This document shows positions 1 through 8,649 of a DNA stretch of 28,340 bases, piece by piece. The notes below the pieces were generated by a model. The model had not been told where the DNA came from. It made no database searches and saw only the letters and a program-made list of their open reading frames with translations. The position numbers were made by a program, and so were the translations under genes. Numbering within the stretch: the stretch's first letter is position 1; every line of letters begins with the position of its first letter. This DNA comes from an uncultured Eubacteriales bacterium (GTDB taxonomy: Bacteria; Bacillota; Clostridia; Oscillospirales; CAG-272). The stretch lies in assembly GCA_934432725.1 (NCBI GenBank), contig CAKRZE010000022.1, forward strand, positions 1 to 28,340, read 5' to 3'.

Positions 1-1588
1 GTCCGGAGGACGCCGCCTTTGTATCGGCTTCGGACGACAGCGTTTTCTTCTTTCCGCATGCGCGGAACAGGCGCGCAAGCTGCTTTCGCGGGCTGCCGAC
101 CGCGCCGAGCAGAAGCAGAAATACAAAATAGAGCAGGCAGGCGGAGAGAATCTCGATGAGAAGCGCGGCTCCGTCCGGCAAAAGCAGGGGCTTCAGCCCG
201 AATACAAGTCTTGCCGATGCCGTTGCGCCGATGACCGAAAGCAGGGGCGCTGCCAGCCATTTTAAGAGCTTTACCCGCAGACCCGTAATGCGCAGAAGGC
301 GGCAGATGCTCAGCGCGGCATTGAAGATCTCGCTTGCAAACATGACGAAAATATAGCCGCGGACGCCGTATGCCGGTACCAGAAACCAGACCATAAGCAC
401 GCTCAGTGCTGCATCGGCAATGTTGACGAGCATGCAGTACAGCTGCTCTCCCAAGCCCTTCAGCATGGCATCCACGGAGGAGTCCAGATACATGATCGGA
501 ATCAGAGGAGCGGTCAGGCGCAGATATTCTCCGGCTTCCGCGTTCTGATAGATGCACTGACCCAATTTCCCGGAAAAGGAGAGGATGATGCCGCCCGCGC
601 CGATTCCGTAGAGAAGGGTCCAGCGAAACATCTGCGCCGTAATGCTCCCGATGGTCCTTTCGCCTCCGCGCTGCTTTGTTTCGGAGAGCTCCGGAATGAT
701 CAGACCCGTGAAGGAGTAGAGCAGCGATGCCGGATAGAAGATAATGGGCAGTGCCATGCCGGCAAGGATTCCGTAGGAGGCAAGCGCCGCCTCATGCGCG
801 GAGCCGAATTTCCGCAGACCGTACGGAATCAGGATATGCTCTACGGTGATCAGCCCGGACCGCAGATAGGAGCTGATTGCTACCGGCAGCGTGATGGCAA
901 GCAGCCGCTTGGTCAGGTGCGGCATGACGCTTCCCGTGCTCTTGTTGTGCTTTCTGAGGTCCAGACGGTAAAGAAGCAGAGAAAGCAGAAAGGAAGCAAT
1001 TTCCGCAAGGCTCCCTCCTGCGACCACCGCAAGGCAGGCATCCCGGATTCCGCGGGGGGCAAGGCAGGCAAGCCCGACGGAGGTCAGCAGAATTTTGACA
1101 AATTGTTCAAAAATTTGGGCGGCAGCGCTCTTTGCCACGCGCCGGACGGCGGTAAAGTATCCGTTCATGGCGGAGGAGACTGCGATAAAGGGCATACTGA
1201 TCCCGAGGAAGCGGAGAGAGGGGACGGTGCGCGCATCGGCAAGCCATTCGCAGCCGATATAGTCTGCGGTCAGCTGGAGAAGCAGGCAGGTCAGAAGTCC
1301 CATGGCTGCACTGTAAACAAGACACCGGCGCATCACGGCGCGGATTTCGCGGTCGGATTCTTTTCCGATTGCCTCTGCGGTCATGCGTGTGGCGGCGAGA
1401 TTGATTCCGGAGGTTGCGAGTGTGACCGCGAGCGTATAGACGGACATGACCAGTGTGAACAGCCCCATGCCCGCCGCTCCGATCCGGTCGGATACATAGG
1501 CGTTGAACGCAACGCCGACCGTTCGCATCAGAAGAGATGCGGCAGTCAGAAGTGCCGCATTTGCAAAAAAACGTAAAAGCCGTTTCAT
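1..1588 (-). CDS. SpoVB/MATE-like polysaccharide flippase (C-terminus beyond left edge)
   Basis: This multi-pass membrane protein is probably a lipid-linked oligosaccharide or peptidoglycan-precursor exporter of the MVF/MATE-like SpoVB group. The frame is open from the ATG at 1588 to the left edge, giving 529 visible codons, close to the family's usual 500-550, so only the tail is missing. The N-terminus starts MKRLLRFFANAALLTAAS and is followed by an IGAAGMGLFTLVMSVYTLA helix and a GINLAATRM segment, which is the typical SpoVB first-helix pattern. Long hydrophobic helices continue to a last one near 110-180. The final visible stretch is charged and cytosolic-looking. A GGAGG site (1597-1601 on the plus strand as cctcc) lies 8 nt before the ATG and fixes the start. 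It is divergent from gdhA. Whether the substrate is a spore cortex, wall or capsule precursor cannot be told from sequence. Confidence 0.85.
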   Translation of the reverse strand, partial: MKRLLRFFANAALLTAASLLMRTVGVAFNAYVSDRIGAAGMGLFTLVMSVYTLAVTLATSGINLAATRMTAEAIGKESDREIRAVMRRCLVYSAAMGLLTCLLLQLTADYIGCEWLADARTVPSLRFLGISMPFIAVSSAMNGYFTAVRRVAKSAAAQIFEQFVKILLTSVGLACLAPRGIRDACLAVVAGGSLAEIASFLLSLLLYRLDLRKHNKSTGSVMPHLTKRLLAITLPVAISSYLRSGLITVEHILIPYGLRKFGSAHEAALASYGILAGMALPIIFYPASLLYSFTGLIIPELSETKQRGGERTIGSITAQMFRWTLLYGIGAGGIILSFSGKLGQCIYQNAEAGEYLRLTAPLIPIMYLDSSVDAMLKGLGEQLYCMLVNIADAALSVLMVWFLVPAYGVRGYIFVMFASEIFNAALSICRLLRITGLRVKLLKWLAAPLLSVIGATASARLVFGLKPLLLPDGAALLIEILSACLLYFVFLLLLGAVGSPRKQLARLFRACGKKKTLSSEADTKAASSG

Positions 1589-1871
1589 GAGAGGTGCCTC
1601 CGTCAGATTCTGTGATATGCGAAAGGAGCTTATCTCAAAACCGCCTGCCGAAGGGGGATGCTCCGCTTTGCCGCGGCATTGGCTGCCTGCGGCAAAAAAC
1701 GCGAAATATGCAGGAGGTTTTCAAAAAAACTTCATTTTTGCAAAGTTCGACGCCGCTGCGCATAAACGGACCCGCGGCGCGGGAAAATATGCGGTCAACT
1801 ATGTATATGCGGTAAAATGCAGGGATAAGCGGGTCAAAAAGTTAAAAAATTGAAAACATTTGCCTGTATGA

Positions 1872-1898
1872 TTGATTTTGCAGAGAAATAGGTATACA
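1872..1898 (+). promoter_or_regulatory. candidate gdhA promoter
   Basis: TTGATT (1872-1877) and TATACA (1893-1898) are separated by 15 bp, shorter than the ideal 17, and lie about 40 bp before the gdhA start. The rest of the 348-bp divergent spacer (1589-1936) shows nothing else that I can support: an AT-rich patch near 1700-1860 and no gene. Confidence 0.4.
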
Positions 1899-1936
1899 AT
1901 GAAACCGTTAAATCGAATGCATCGGAGGAGAGTATT

Positions 1937-3286
1937 ATGGCATTTAAAAGTACGTATCTTGCAGGTGTTTATGAGTCTGTATGCAAAAAGAATCCCAATG
2001 AGCCTGAATTTTTGCAGGCGGTCCGGGAGGTTCTGGAGTCTCTGGAGCCGGTTGTGGAGAAGCGCCCCGATCTTGTGGAGGCAGGCGTGATTGACCGGAT
2101 TGTAGAGCCGGAGAGAACGGTGATGTTCCGTGTTTCCTGGGTGGATGACAAGGGCAAGGTGCAGGTCAACCGCGGATACCGCATTCAGTTCAATTCCGCA
2201 ATCGGTCCGTACAAGGGAGGCATCCGGCTGCATCCTTCCGTGAACCTTTCGATTCTGAAATTCCTCGGCTTTGAGCAGATTTTCAAGAACTCTCTGACGG
2301 GACTCCTCATGGGCGGCGCGAAGGGCGGTTCTGATTTTGATCCGAAAGGAAAGTCCGATGCTGAGGTGATGCGCTTCTGCCAGAGCTTTATGACCGAGCT
2401 TTGCAAGCATATCGGTCCGGATACCGACGTTCCTGCCGGCGATATCGGAACGGGAGCCAGAGAAATCGGCTATATGTTCGGTCAGTATAAGAGACTGCAA
2501 AACGAATTCACGGGCGTTCTGACCGGAAAAGCCCTGACTGCGGGCGGTTCTCTCGCACGCACGGAGGCTACCGGCTACGGTCTGTGCTATTTCACCAAGG
2601 AAATGCTGGCGCATCACGATATGAGCTTTGACGGACAGACGGTCGTTGTTTCCGGTTCCGGAAATGTTGCGATCTATGCGGTGGAGAAGGCGCAGACCTA
2701 TGGGGCAAAGGTTGTGGCAATGTCCGACTCCAACGGCTATATTTACGATAAGGACGGCATCAGGCTGGATGTTGTGAAGCAGATCAAGGAGGTTGAACGC
2801 GGACGGATCAAGGAATATGCGGATCGCGTTCCCGGCGCTGTTTATACAGAGGGCTGCTCCGGAATCTGGACGGTTCCGTGCGATATCGCGCTGCCCTGCG
2901 CAACCCAGAACGAAATCAATGAAGAATCCGCGAAGATTCTGATTAAGAACGGCGTTAAGGTTGTGGCAGAGGGTGCGAACATGCCGTCCACGCCTGAGGC
3001 GATTGCCGCGTTCCAGGAAAACGGCATTCTCTTCGGACCTGCAAAGGCTGCCAATGCCGGCGGCGTTGCAACCTCCGGACTTGAAATGTGCCAGAATTCC
3101 ATGCGGTTGAGCTGGACCTTTGAAGAGGTGGACGCAAAGCTGCATGATATCATGGTGAACATCTACCGCAATGCCGCAAAGGCTGCCAAGGATTACGGCA
3201 TGGAGGGCAATCTGGTTGCCGGCGCCAACATCGCAGGCTTTTTGAAGGTTGCCGATGCCATGAAGTGGCAGGGCGTTGCGTACTAA
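1937..3286 (+). CDS. gdhA: NADP-type glutamate dehydrogenase
   Basis: This cytosolic enzyme interconverts 2-oxoglutarate plus ammonia with glutamate and is a main entry of ammonia into amino acids. At 449 residues it matches the hexameric bacterial family (about 450). Substrate-site residues are visible: K93 in PYKGGIR, the catalytic lysine K129 in GGAKGG and the catalytic aspartate D169 in PAGDIGTG. The Rossmann loop is GSGNVA at 240-245. The following VAMSDSNG segment (261-267) resembles NADP-dependent enzymes, so NADP is inferred rather than proven. The start is fixed by GGAGGAG a few bases before ATG 1937. It is a single-gene unit with a promoter candidate upstream and a strong hairpin terminator downstream. 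A 578-codon antisense frame across it is a composition artefact. Confidence 0.97.
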   Translation: MAFKSTYLAGVYESVCKKNPNEPEFLQAVREVLESLEPVVEKRPDLVEAGVIDRIVEPERTVMFRVSWVDDKGKVQVNRGYRIQFNSAIGPYKGGIRLHPSVNLSILKFLGFEQIFKNSLTGLLMGGAKGGSDFDPKGKSDAEVMRFCQSFMTELCKHIGPDTDVPAGDIGTGAREIGYMFGQYKRLQNEFTGVLTGKALTAGGSLARTEATGYGLCYFTKEMLAHHDMSFDGQTVVVSGSGNVAIYAVEKAQTYGAKVVAMSDSNGYIYDKDGIRLDVVKQIKEVERGRIKEYADRVPGAVYTEGCSGIWTVPCDIALPCATQNEINEESAKILIKNGVKVVAEGANMPSTPEAIAAFQENGILFGPAKAANAGGVATSGLEMCQNSMRLSWTFEEVDAKLHDIMVNIYRNAAKAAKDYGMEGNLVAGANIAGFLKVADAMKWQGVAY

Positions 3287-3337
3287 TCCGCGCGTTGCCC
3301 CCTGACCCTCGGCGTTTTGGACTGAGACATTTGCGAG

Positions 3338-3389
3338 TTCCGTCCGCAGAAGCAGACTGACTGCTTTTTGCGGGCGGAATTCTTCTTTA
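3338..3389 (+). terminator. gdhA intrinsic terminator
   Basis: An 18-19 nt imperfect stem (3338-3355 with 3361-3379, loop actga) is followed by a T-rich run (ttcttctttat). It begins about 50 bp after the gdhA stop codon on the same strand. Confidence 0.8.
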
Positions 3390-3945
3390 TAAGAAGCGTT
3401 TCGGGGTTCTTCCGGAGCTGCTGCGGCGGTCCGTGCGGCGTTTCCCGGGCAGGCGGGAGACTGCGTGTGAGTCTTGCATGTGCGGGCGAAGGGCGGAAAT
3501 CGGGCAGGCATCCCGCAGCGGATTTCTTCCGGCAAGCATTGCGGGACCTTCCTTTGCGCGGCCGGGACATTCGGACCGGCGCATGCGGGGAATCCCTTCC
3601 GTGTTTCCCCGATGGGAAGCGGAAACCGAAGTGTTGCAGGTGCATCGCCTCATCAAACATAATGGGGCTTTTTTGGCACTTTTCGGGCAGACAGAGGCTT
3701 AGACTGGGGCGGGAGACAAGTCCGTGCGGGATGCGGCGGGGTATATTCCGGCGCGGGTTTCGCTGTTATGCGGGGCGGTACGACGGAACCGCGCCGCAGT
3801 GCCGGTCGCCTGCGGTCCGGCAGCCGGACAGGAGGGTGTATGAGACTTTATACTGATCGGTTCCGCCCTCTGCATGAACCGGCTGAAGGGGCGGCAATAT
3901 TTGTATGTATATCATATTGTTGTATTGATATGACAGAAAAACGTA
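3390..3945. other. gene-free GC-rich spacer
   Basis: There is no convincing gene here. Several short open frames exist on both strands, but none combines a good ribosome site with a recognisable protein, and they are rich in Arg, Pro and Gly as expected of random GC-rich DNA. No repeat or RNA was recognised. Confidence 0.5.
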
Positions 3946-3974
3946 TTGACGAAATGGAATGATCGTGTTAAAAT
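3946..3974 (+). promoter_or_regulatory. promoter of the TerB/ATPase operon
   Basis: TTGACG (3946-3951), a 17-bp spacer and TAAAAT (3969-3974) make a near-consensus sigma-A promoter. It lies about 40 bp before the ATG at 4016 in a locally AT-rich patch. No operator palindrome is obvious, so expression may be constitutive. Confidence 0.75.
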
Positions 3975-4015
3975 AATATGATGCAAGATGAGATGCTGCG
4001 GGACGGAGGTGCGGT

Positions 4016-6781
4016 ATGGGAACGGAAAAAAGCAAGGCTCCGGGGAGCAGACTTGATGAGATGGATTCCTTCTGGGAGCTGTCCGATATCGTGCCGAAGC
4101 GCAGAAGAGCGTCTGCCTCTGCACATGATACCGAGCCGGTGACCGTTTGTGTGGGAGATGACGGGGCTGCGCCCGCGGAGGAAAAGATCCGGCGGCGCAC
4201 GGCTGACAGGGAACGCGCACGGTACGGCGGGGAGGCAGCTTCCGATTCGGCTTTTTCCGGAAAAACGGAGAAAACTGTTTCCGGTGGTGCAAAGCCGGCA
4301 GATGCAGAGTCGGATTCCTTTTGGGAGCTGTCTGCACGGGAGCGCTCCTGTGCGAAGCCGACCGGAGGCTTTGGGGCGGAGGAAGCAGCGCGGGAAGCCG
4401 CACAGCTGCGGGACGGTGCAGATGACGGAATCGAGCCGCAGCGGCAAGGCGAGCGGCTTGCTGCTGCAAAGAGAGCGCTTACGGCTGCGGAGCGCAAGTA
4501 TCTGGGAGACACGCGTGCCTTCGGCGATCCCATGCGGCTTCGGGACAGCGCGGAGGGGGTCGGTTCAGGTTCGGAAGAGACGCATGCTGCCCCGGTGTTT
4601 GCGGGCTCTGCTTTAAAGCTTCGTCCCAAGCCGGAGCTTAAGGACGATCAGCCGCTCTGCGGAGCCGGGTCTTCGGCAGACGATAGGACACGGGATTTTT
4701 CCGCACAGCCGGACGTGCCCTCCGAACCGGTATCCTTTGCGGAATTCCCGGCGCCGTCCCGCGGACGCGCGGCTCTGAGGGAGGAAAAGTCCGGGCTTTC
4801 CGAAATTTCCGCACGCGAGGCTGCCCGTTCCGCGGCATCCTGCCCGAGACGCCTGCCGGAGCGCGATGAAGAGCCGGACGCCTCCGTCCCGCTTATGGAG
4901 TATTCTCCCGGGGGAAATCCGATGCTGAACCGGGTGTGTATTTACCGCTGGCCCGCCAAATACACGTTTTACGGACGCTTTCGGAGCGAGGCGCTGGCAC
5001 TGTGGGAGGAAAAGCAGCATACTCCCTGCTCATATGTGCCGTTCTTCTCCTTTATGCCGCTTCCGCATCAGCTCGGAGAGCAGCAGCGCGCCTATTATCT
5101 GTTCTGGCGCGAGGAGCTGATGCAGGGCAGCCCGCTTGTGACCGATTTTTCCTATATTCTGCTTTTTATTTACGAAATCATTAATATGCCGGACCGGATT
5201 GCTCCGGAGCAGGGGATTCATTTTCTATGCCTCATATGGAGTGCCTACAGAGCCTCCTTTCCGAAGCTGGACCGGTATCTGGTTGAGTGGGTCTGTGATT
5301 ATTGCCTGATTCACAATGTGATGCCGGAGATGGCGCTGCTGCGCGGCTTTTATCGGGAAATTCTGGACATTGCGTCCTTTAAGGAGTTTTATATCGGCTG
5401 CGGCGGCACGGCTGACGGCGATCCTTATGCGGAAGCCGTGTTTGCGTATGCCTCCGATTATAACTGGCACGAAAGCAAATTCCTGACGCCGGAAAATGAA
5501 AAAGTGTTTGAGACGCACATGCGGCGCGCATTTATGGCGGCATTCGAACGGTTTCGCAGAGAGGAGGCGCATGCCTCGGGGATGTGGGCTGCGGCTTGCA
5601 GAAAATCGCTGCATGCGTCCCTCACGCGGGACTCCTACAGCGGTGCGCTTTGCGCATATGACAGAAAGCGCAGGATTACGGTGGTGTATAAATCCTGCAT
5701 GCGGACGCCGGAGCTTCGTTTCTTTGTGACCGGGCTGATCAAATATACGGAAAACCAGATCCGGAGCCTTCTCGGTATCAAAAGCAGATTTCACGTGCAG
5801 CAGCTGGAGCCGCGCATGAAGGAGGCGGTTGATCGGTATTTTGAGCCGTACCGCCGCCGCGCCTCCGCAAAACGGCAGGAGCCGCCGGAGCCTCCGGCGT
5901 ATGAAAAGCAGTATGATGCCGCCGAGCATGGCTTTGACGCAGAAAAGGCAATGCGGATTGAGGCTTTGGCATGGAATACCACGGGCAGGCTGACAGCAGC
6001 CTTTTCGGAGGAGGCGGATGCGGAGGACAGAGAGGGGCAATTTGCCGGAATGCATCGGGATGTCTTAGGATATGCGGAGGGCGCGAAGGCAGCAGCCGGA
6101 GGTTTGACGGGGACCGCGGACCGGACCGGGGCGCCGGCTGAAGCGGTTTTGGCGGAAGCTGCCGGAAGGACCGGTGCGGACGCCTTAAAGACGGATCTTG
6201 CCGGAGAGCCGTGCGGGGCGGAGGAGCCGTCCTTGTCTGACCGATATGCCGCAGACGGGGCAAAAAACATCCAAACGGATGACACCGGAACCGAAGCGGC
6301 TGCTGCCGGAAGACCGGCATGCGGAGAAAATGCGTCCGGCAGGGAGGAAAGAATTGCCCCGGGGTGTGGGATTCCGAAGCCGGGGGCAGCATCCGGCACT
6401 TCGGCAGAGCTGCGGCAGGCGGCAGGGACCGGGACGCAGGAGGCAACGCTGCGGGATGCCGGTTTTTCCGGGACGTTCCCGGAAAAACAGTCTGTCCGGA
6501 GCAAGGAAGCAGCCGGTCGGGGCGATCCGGAAAACGGCTGCGGAGAGCCGGGGCAGGACGGGATGCTGCGGACGGCATTCCGACTTCTTCTGGACGGATT
6601 GCCGCAGGAGTTTTCTGCGTATGCCGGACGGCTGAATCTGCTGCCGGAAACGCTTGCGGAGCGTTTGAACGATATGGCATATGAGCTTTTGGGGGATATT
6701 GCGGTGGAAGCGGATGAGAACGGAGGCTTTCGTCTGCTTCCGGATTACAGGGAGGAAATTGAAGCATGGATGAGTCAGTAA
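4016..6781 (+). CDS. TerB_N / TerB_C domain protein
   Basis: This 921-residue protein is predicted to be soluble; its biochemical activity is unknown. Residues 1-300 are charged and low-complexity, with the motif DSFWELS occurring twice (17-23 and 100-106). Residues about 305-530 match the TerB N-terminal domain: an aromatic start (VCIYRWPAKYTFYGRF), then helices with FWREELMQG and FSYILLFIYEIIN. Residues 638-665 look like the start of the TerB_C domain, and 850-918 like its end (LRTAFRLLLDGL, LPETLAERLNDMAYELLGD). Between them lies an Ala/Gly/Glu-rich stretch of about 180 residues. GGAGGT at 4005-4010 supports ATG 4016. The stop overlaps the next gene by 16 nt, implying coupled translation with the ATPase. 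In other bacteria, TerB_N/TerB_C proteins occur beside such ATPases and SF2 helicases in DNA-processing or defence loci; I recall this family context but have not searched it. Confidence 0.85.
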   Translation: MGTEKSKAPGSRLDEMDSFWELSDIVPKRRRASASAHDTEPVTVCVGDDGAAPAEEKIRRRTADRERARYGGEAASDSAFSGKTEKTVSGGAKPADAESDSFWELSARERSCAKPTGGFGAEEAAREAAQLRDGADDGIEPQRQGERLAAAKRALTAAERKYLGDTRAFGDPMRLRDSAEGVGSGSEETHAAPVFAGSALKLRPKPELKDDQPLCGAGSSADDRTRDFSAQPDVPSEPVSFAEFPAPSRGRAALREEKSGLSEISAREAARSAASCPRRLPERDEEPDASVPLMEYSPGGNPMLNRVCIYRWPAKYTFYGRFRSEALALWEEKQHTPCSYVPFFSFMPLPHQLGEQQRAYYLFWREELMQGSPLVTDFSYILLFIYEIINMPDRIAPEQGIHFLCLIWSAYRASFPKLDRYLVEWVCDYCLIHNVMPEMALLRGFYREILDIASFKEFYIGCGGTADGDPYAEAVFAYASDYNWHESKFLTPENEKVFETHMRRAFMAAFERFRREEAHASGMWAAACRKSLHASLTRDSYSGALCAYDRKRRITVVYKSCMRTPELRFFVTGLIKYTENQIRSLLGIKSRFHVQQLEPRMKEAVDRYFEPYRRRASAKRQEPPEPPAYEKQYDAAEHGFDAEKAMRIEALAWNTTGRLTAAFSEEADAEDREGQFAGMHRDVLGYAEGAKAAAGGLTGTADRTGAPAEAVLAEAAGRTGADALKTDLAGEPCGAEEPSLSDRYAADGAKNIQTDDTGTEAAAAGRPACGENASGREERIAPGCGIPKPGAASGTSAELRQAAGTGTQEATLRDAGFSGTFPEKQSVRSKEAAGRGDPENGCGEPGQDGMLRTAFRLLLDGLPQEFSAYAGRLNLLPETLAERLNDMAYELLGDIAVEADENGGFRLLPDYREEIEAWMSQ

Positions 6782-8115
6782 AAATTCCGAAAAGGATACT
6801 TGCTTCGCTTATGAATTCCATTTCGGCAGGGGTTGTGCCCCGCCTCGGGGCACCGTATATTGCGATCGGAAGGGACGCCGAGGTGGAGGCGCTGCTTACC
6901 GATCTGGAGACGGTCAGCGAGGGCGGCGGCGCGATGCGCTTTATCATCGGAAAGTACGGAAGCGGAAAGAGCTTTCTGATGCAGCTGATCCGCGGGTATG
7001 CGCTGGAGAAGGGCTTTCTCTGCGCGGATGCGGATCTTTCGCCGGAGCGCAGAATCTGCGGCGCGAAGGGGACCGGAATCGCAACCTACCGTGAGCTGAT
7101 AAAGAATCTTTCCTCCAAAACCGCTCCGGAGGGCGGCGCACTGCCGCAGATCATTGCCCGCTGGCTGAGCGGAATCCGCACGGAGCTTGCTTTGGAGGGG
7201 ATCACGCCGGAGCACCCGGATTTTGAACGCTCGGTCAGCGAACGGGTGTATTCCGTTGCAAGAGAGCTTGAAAATCAGGTGGGAGGCTTTGATTTTGCGC
7301 ATGTGGTGATGGTGTATCACCGCGCCTGCGAAGCGGATGATGAGGAAAAAAAGAGTGCCTGCCTCCGCTGGCTGCGCGGCGAATATACAACGAAAACCGA
7401 GGCAAAGCAGGCGGTCGGGGTCGGATGTGTGATCGATGATGACAACTGGTACGACTATCTGAAGCTGCTTGCGGTGTTTGCGGGGAAAATCGGATATCGC
7501 GGGCTTGCGGTATTCATTGACGAATGTGTGAATCTTTATAAGATTCCGAACCGGATATCCCGGGAAAACAACTATGAAAAGCTGCTTTCGATGTTCAATG
7601 ACACGCTTCAGGGCAGGGCGCCGGGGCTGGGGCTGTTCCTTGGAGGAACGCCGCAGTTTCTGGAGGACCCGCGGCGCGGACTGTTCAGCTATGAGGCGCT
7701 GCGCAGCCGTCTGTCTGACGGAAGGTATGCCGGCGGTACATACCGGAATCTGATCGGACCGGTCATCCGGCTTCGCCGCCTGTCCGACAACGAGCTTTTT
7801 GCTCTGATCGCGCGTCTGACAAGGCTTCATGCGCAGTATTATCATTGGGAGCCGCGTGTGACAGAGGCGGATATGGGGACGTTTCTTGGCGCCTGCCTTT
7901 CACGTGCCGGAGCCGATGTGATGATTACGCCGCGGGAAATCATCCGGGACTATGTGATGGTGCTGAATATTCTGCTTCAGAATCCGGAAACCTCCTTTGC
8001 AGAGGTGCTGGCGGGCGGCAGCGTGACGCTCAGCCATCCGGAGACAGCGGCGGAACAGCTTCCAGGAGAAGAGGCGCCGAAGCAGGATTTTTCGCTTGCC
8101 GATCTTGATTTTTAG
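6766..8115 (+). CDS. BrxD-like (DUF2791-type) P-loop ATPase
   Basis: This is a predicted cytosolic AAA-like ATPase of 449 residues, the usual size for BREX-type BrxD ATP-binding proteins. Walker A is GKYGSGKS at 62-69, Walker B is FIDE at 250-253 within LAVFIDECVNLYK, and a sensor-1-like LGGTPQF follows at about 292-298. The TPREIIRDYV near 388-397 fits the family's C-terminal helical region. All nucleotide-site residues are present, so it should be active. ATG 6766 lies inside the end of the TerB gene (overlap 6766-6781) and is preceded by GGAGG (6751-6755), so the two proteins are probably made together and may form a complex. In BREX type 2 systems BrxD pairs with the helicase BrxHI; here no helicase follows. 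The exact subfamily assignment is by motif recognition only. Confidence 0.85.
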   Translation: MDESVKIPKRILASLMNSISAGVVPRLGAPYIAIGRDAEVEALLTDLETVSEGGGAMRFIIGKYGSGKSFLMQLIRGYALEKGFLCADADLSPERRICGAKGTGIATYRELIKNLSSKTAPEGGALPQIIARWLSGIRTELALEGITPEHPDFERSVSERVYSVARELENQVGGFDFAHVVMVYHRACEADDEEKKSACLRWLRGEYTTKTEAKQAVGVGCVIDDDNWYDYLKLLAVFAGKIGYRGLAVFIDECVNLYKIPNRISRENNYEKLLSMFNDTLQGRAPGLGLFLGGTPQFLEDPRRGLFSYEALRSRLSDGRYAGGTYRNLIGPVIRLRRLSDNELFALIARLTRLHAQYYHWEPRVTEADMGTFLGACLSRAGADVMITPREIIRDYVMVLNILLQNPETSFAEVLAGGSVTLSHPETAAEQLPGEEAPKQDFSLADLDF

Positions 8116-8649
8116 TGCGCGCGGTATGCCGTGCAAATCCGGAACGGGAAAAACGTCCGCATCGGATGCGGACTTGCGCGCCTCGGTGCGGCAAGAGTGC
8201 CTTTCGTAAATACGGCGGGTACGGTGCGGATCGGGGATGCCCTGCGCGGGGCATGCAGAATGCGCAATGCCGCGGCGAAAGCCGCCCAAGCCGTCCGTTT
8301 TGGGCAAAGCGGTGCAGAAGCCGCGAAGCTGCGGGTCATGCGGCGGTGAGCGCAGGGAACGGCTGACTTTTTGCAGCGGTACAAACCGGCGCCCTGCCGT
8401 GTAATGCTGCAGGGAAGCACACGCGGAATCAATCCGGATGCATCGTTTTATGACCGGTGCGGCGGCACAAGGTGCGGTGAAAAGATGCGGGAAATATTGT
8501 AATGTGCAAAAATCGCGGAAAGGCAGACATACGCAAAACCGTCGCGGAGGGGTGAGCTTCGCAGAGGTGTTCGGTGTGCCGTGCATTCTGATTCATAAAC
8601 AATTCGGGAAAGGAAGCTTTTGCTGTGCCAAAAGCAGGGAATGTATCTG
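8116..8649. other. gene-free spacer after the ATPase gene
   Basis: No gene is supported. In particular I see no helicase motif (no Walker A, no DEAD/DEAH box) in any frame, although a helicase is the expected next gene. A short GC-rich hairpin (GTCCGCAT / ATGCGGAC near 8154-8172) lacks a T tract and is not a good terminator. Confidence 0.5.

Noticed and set aside
794..1576. 260-codon plus-strand frame
   Set aside because: It is antisense to the SpoVB-like flippase gene and gives a low-quality Gly/Lys/Asp-rich protein without a domain.
1799..3535. 578-codon minus-strand frame opposite gdhA
   Set aside because: It mirrors a highly conserved gene, has no ribosome site and its composition follows the third-position bias of gdhA.
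8154..8172. GC-rich hairpin after the BrxD-like gene as its terminator
   Set aside because: No T tract follows the stem.
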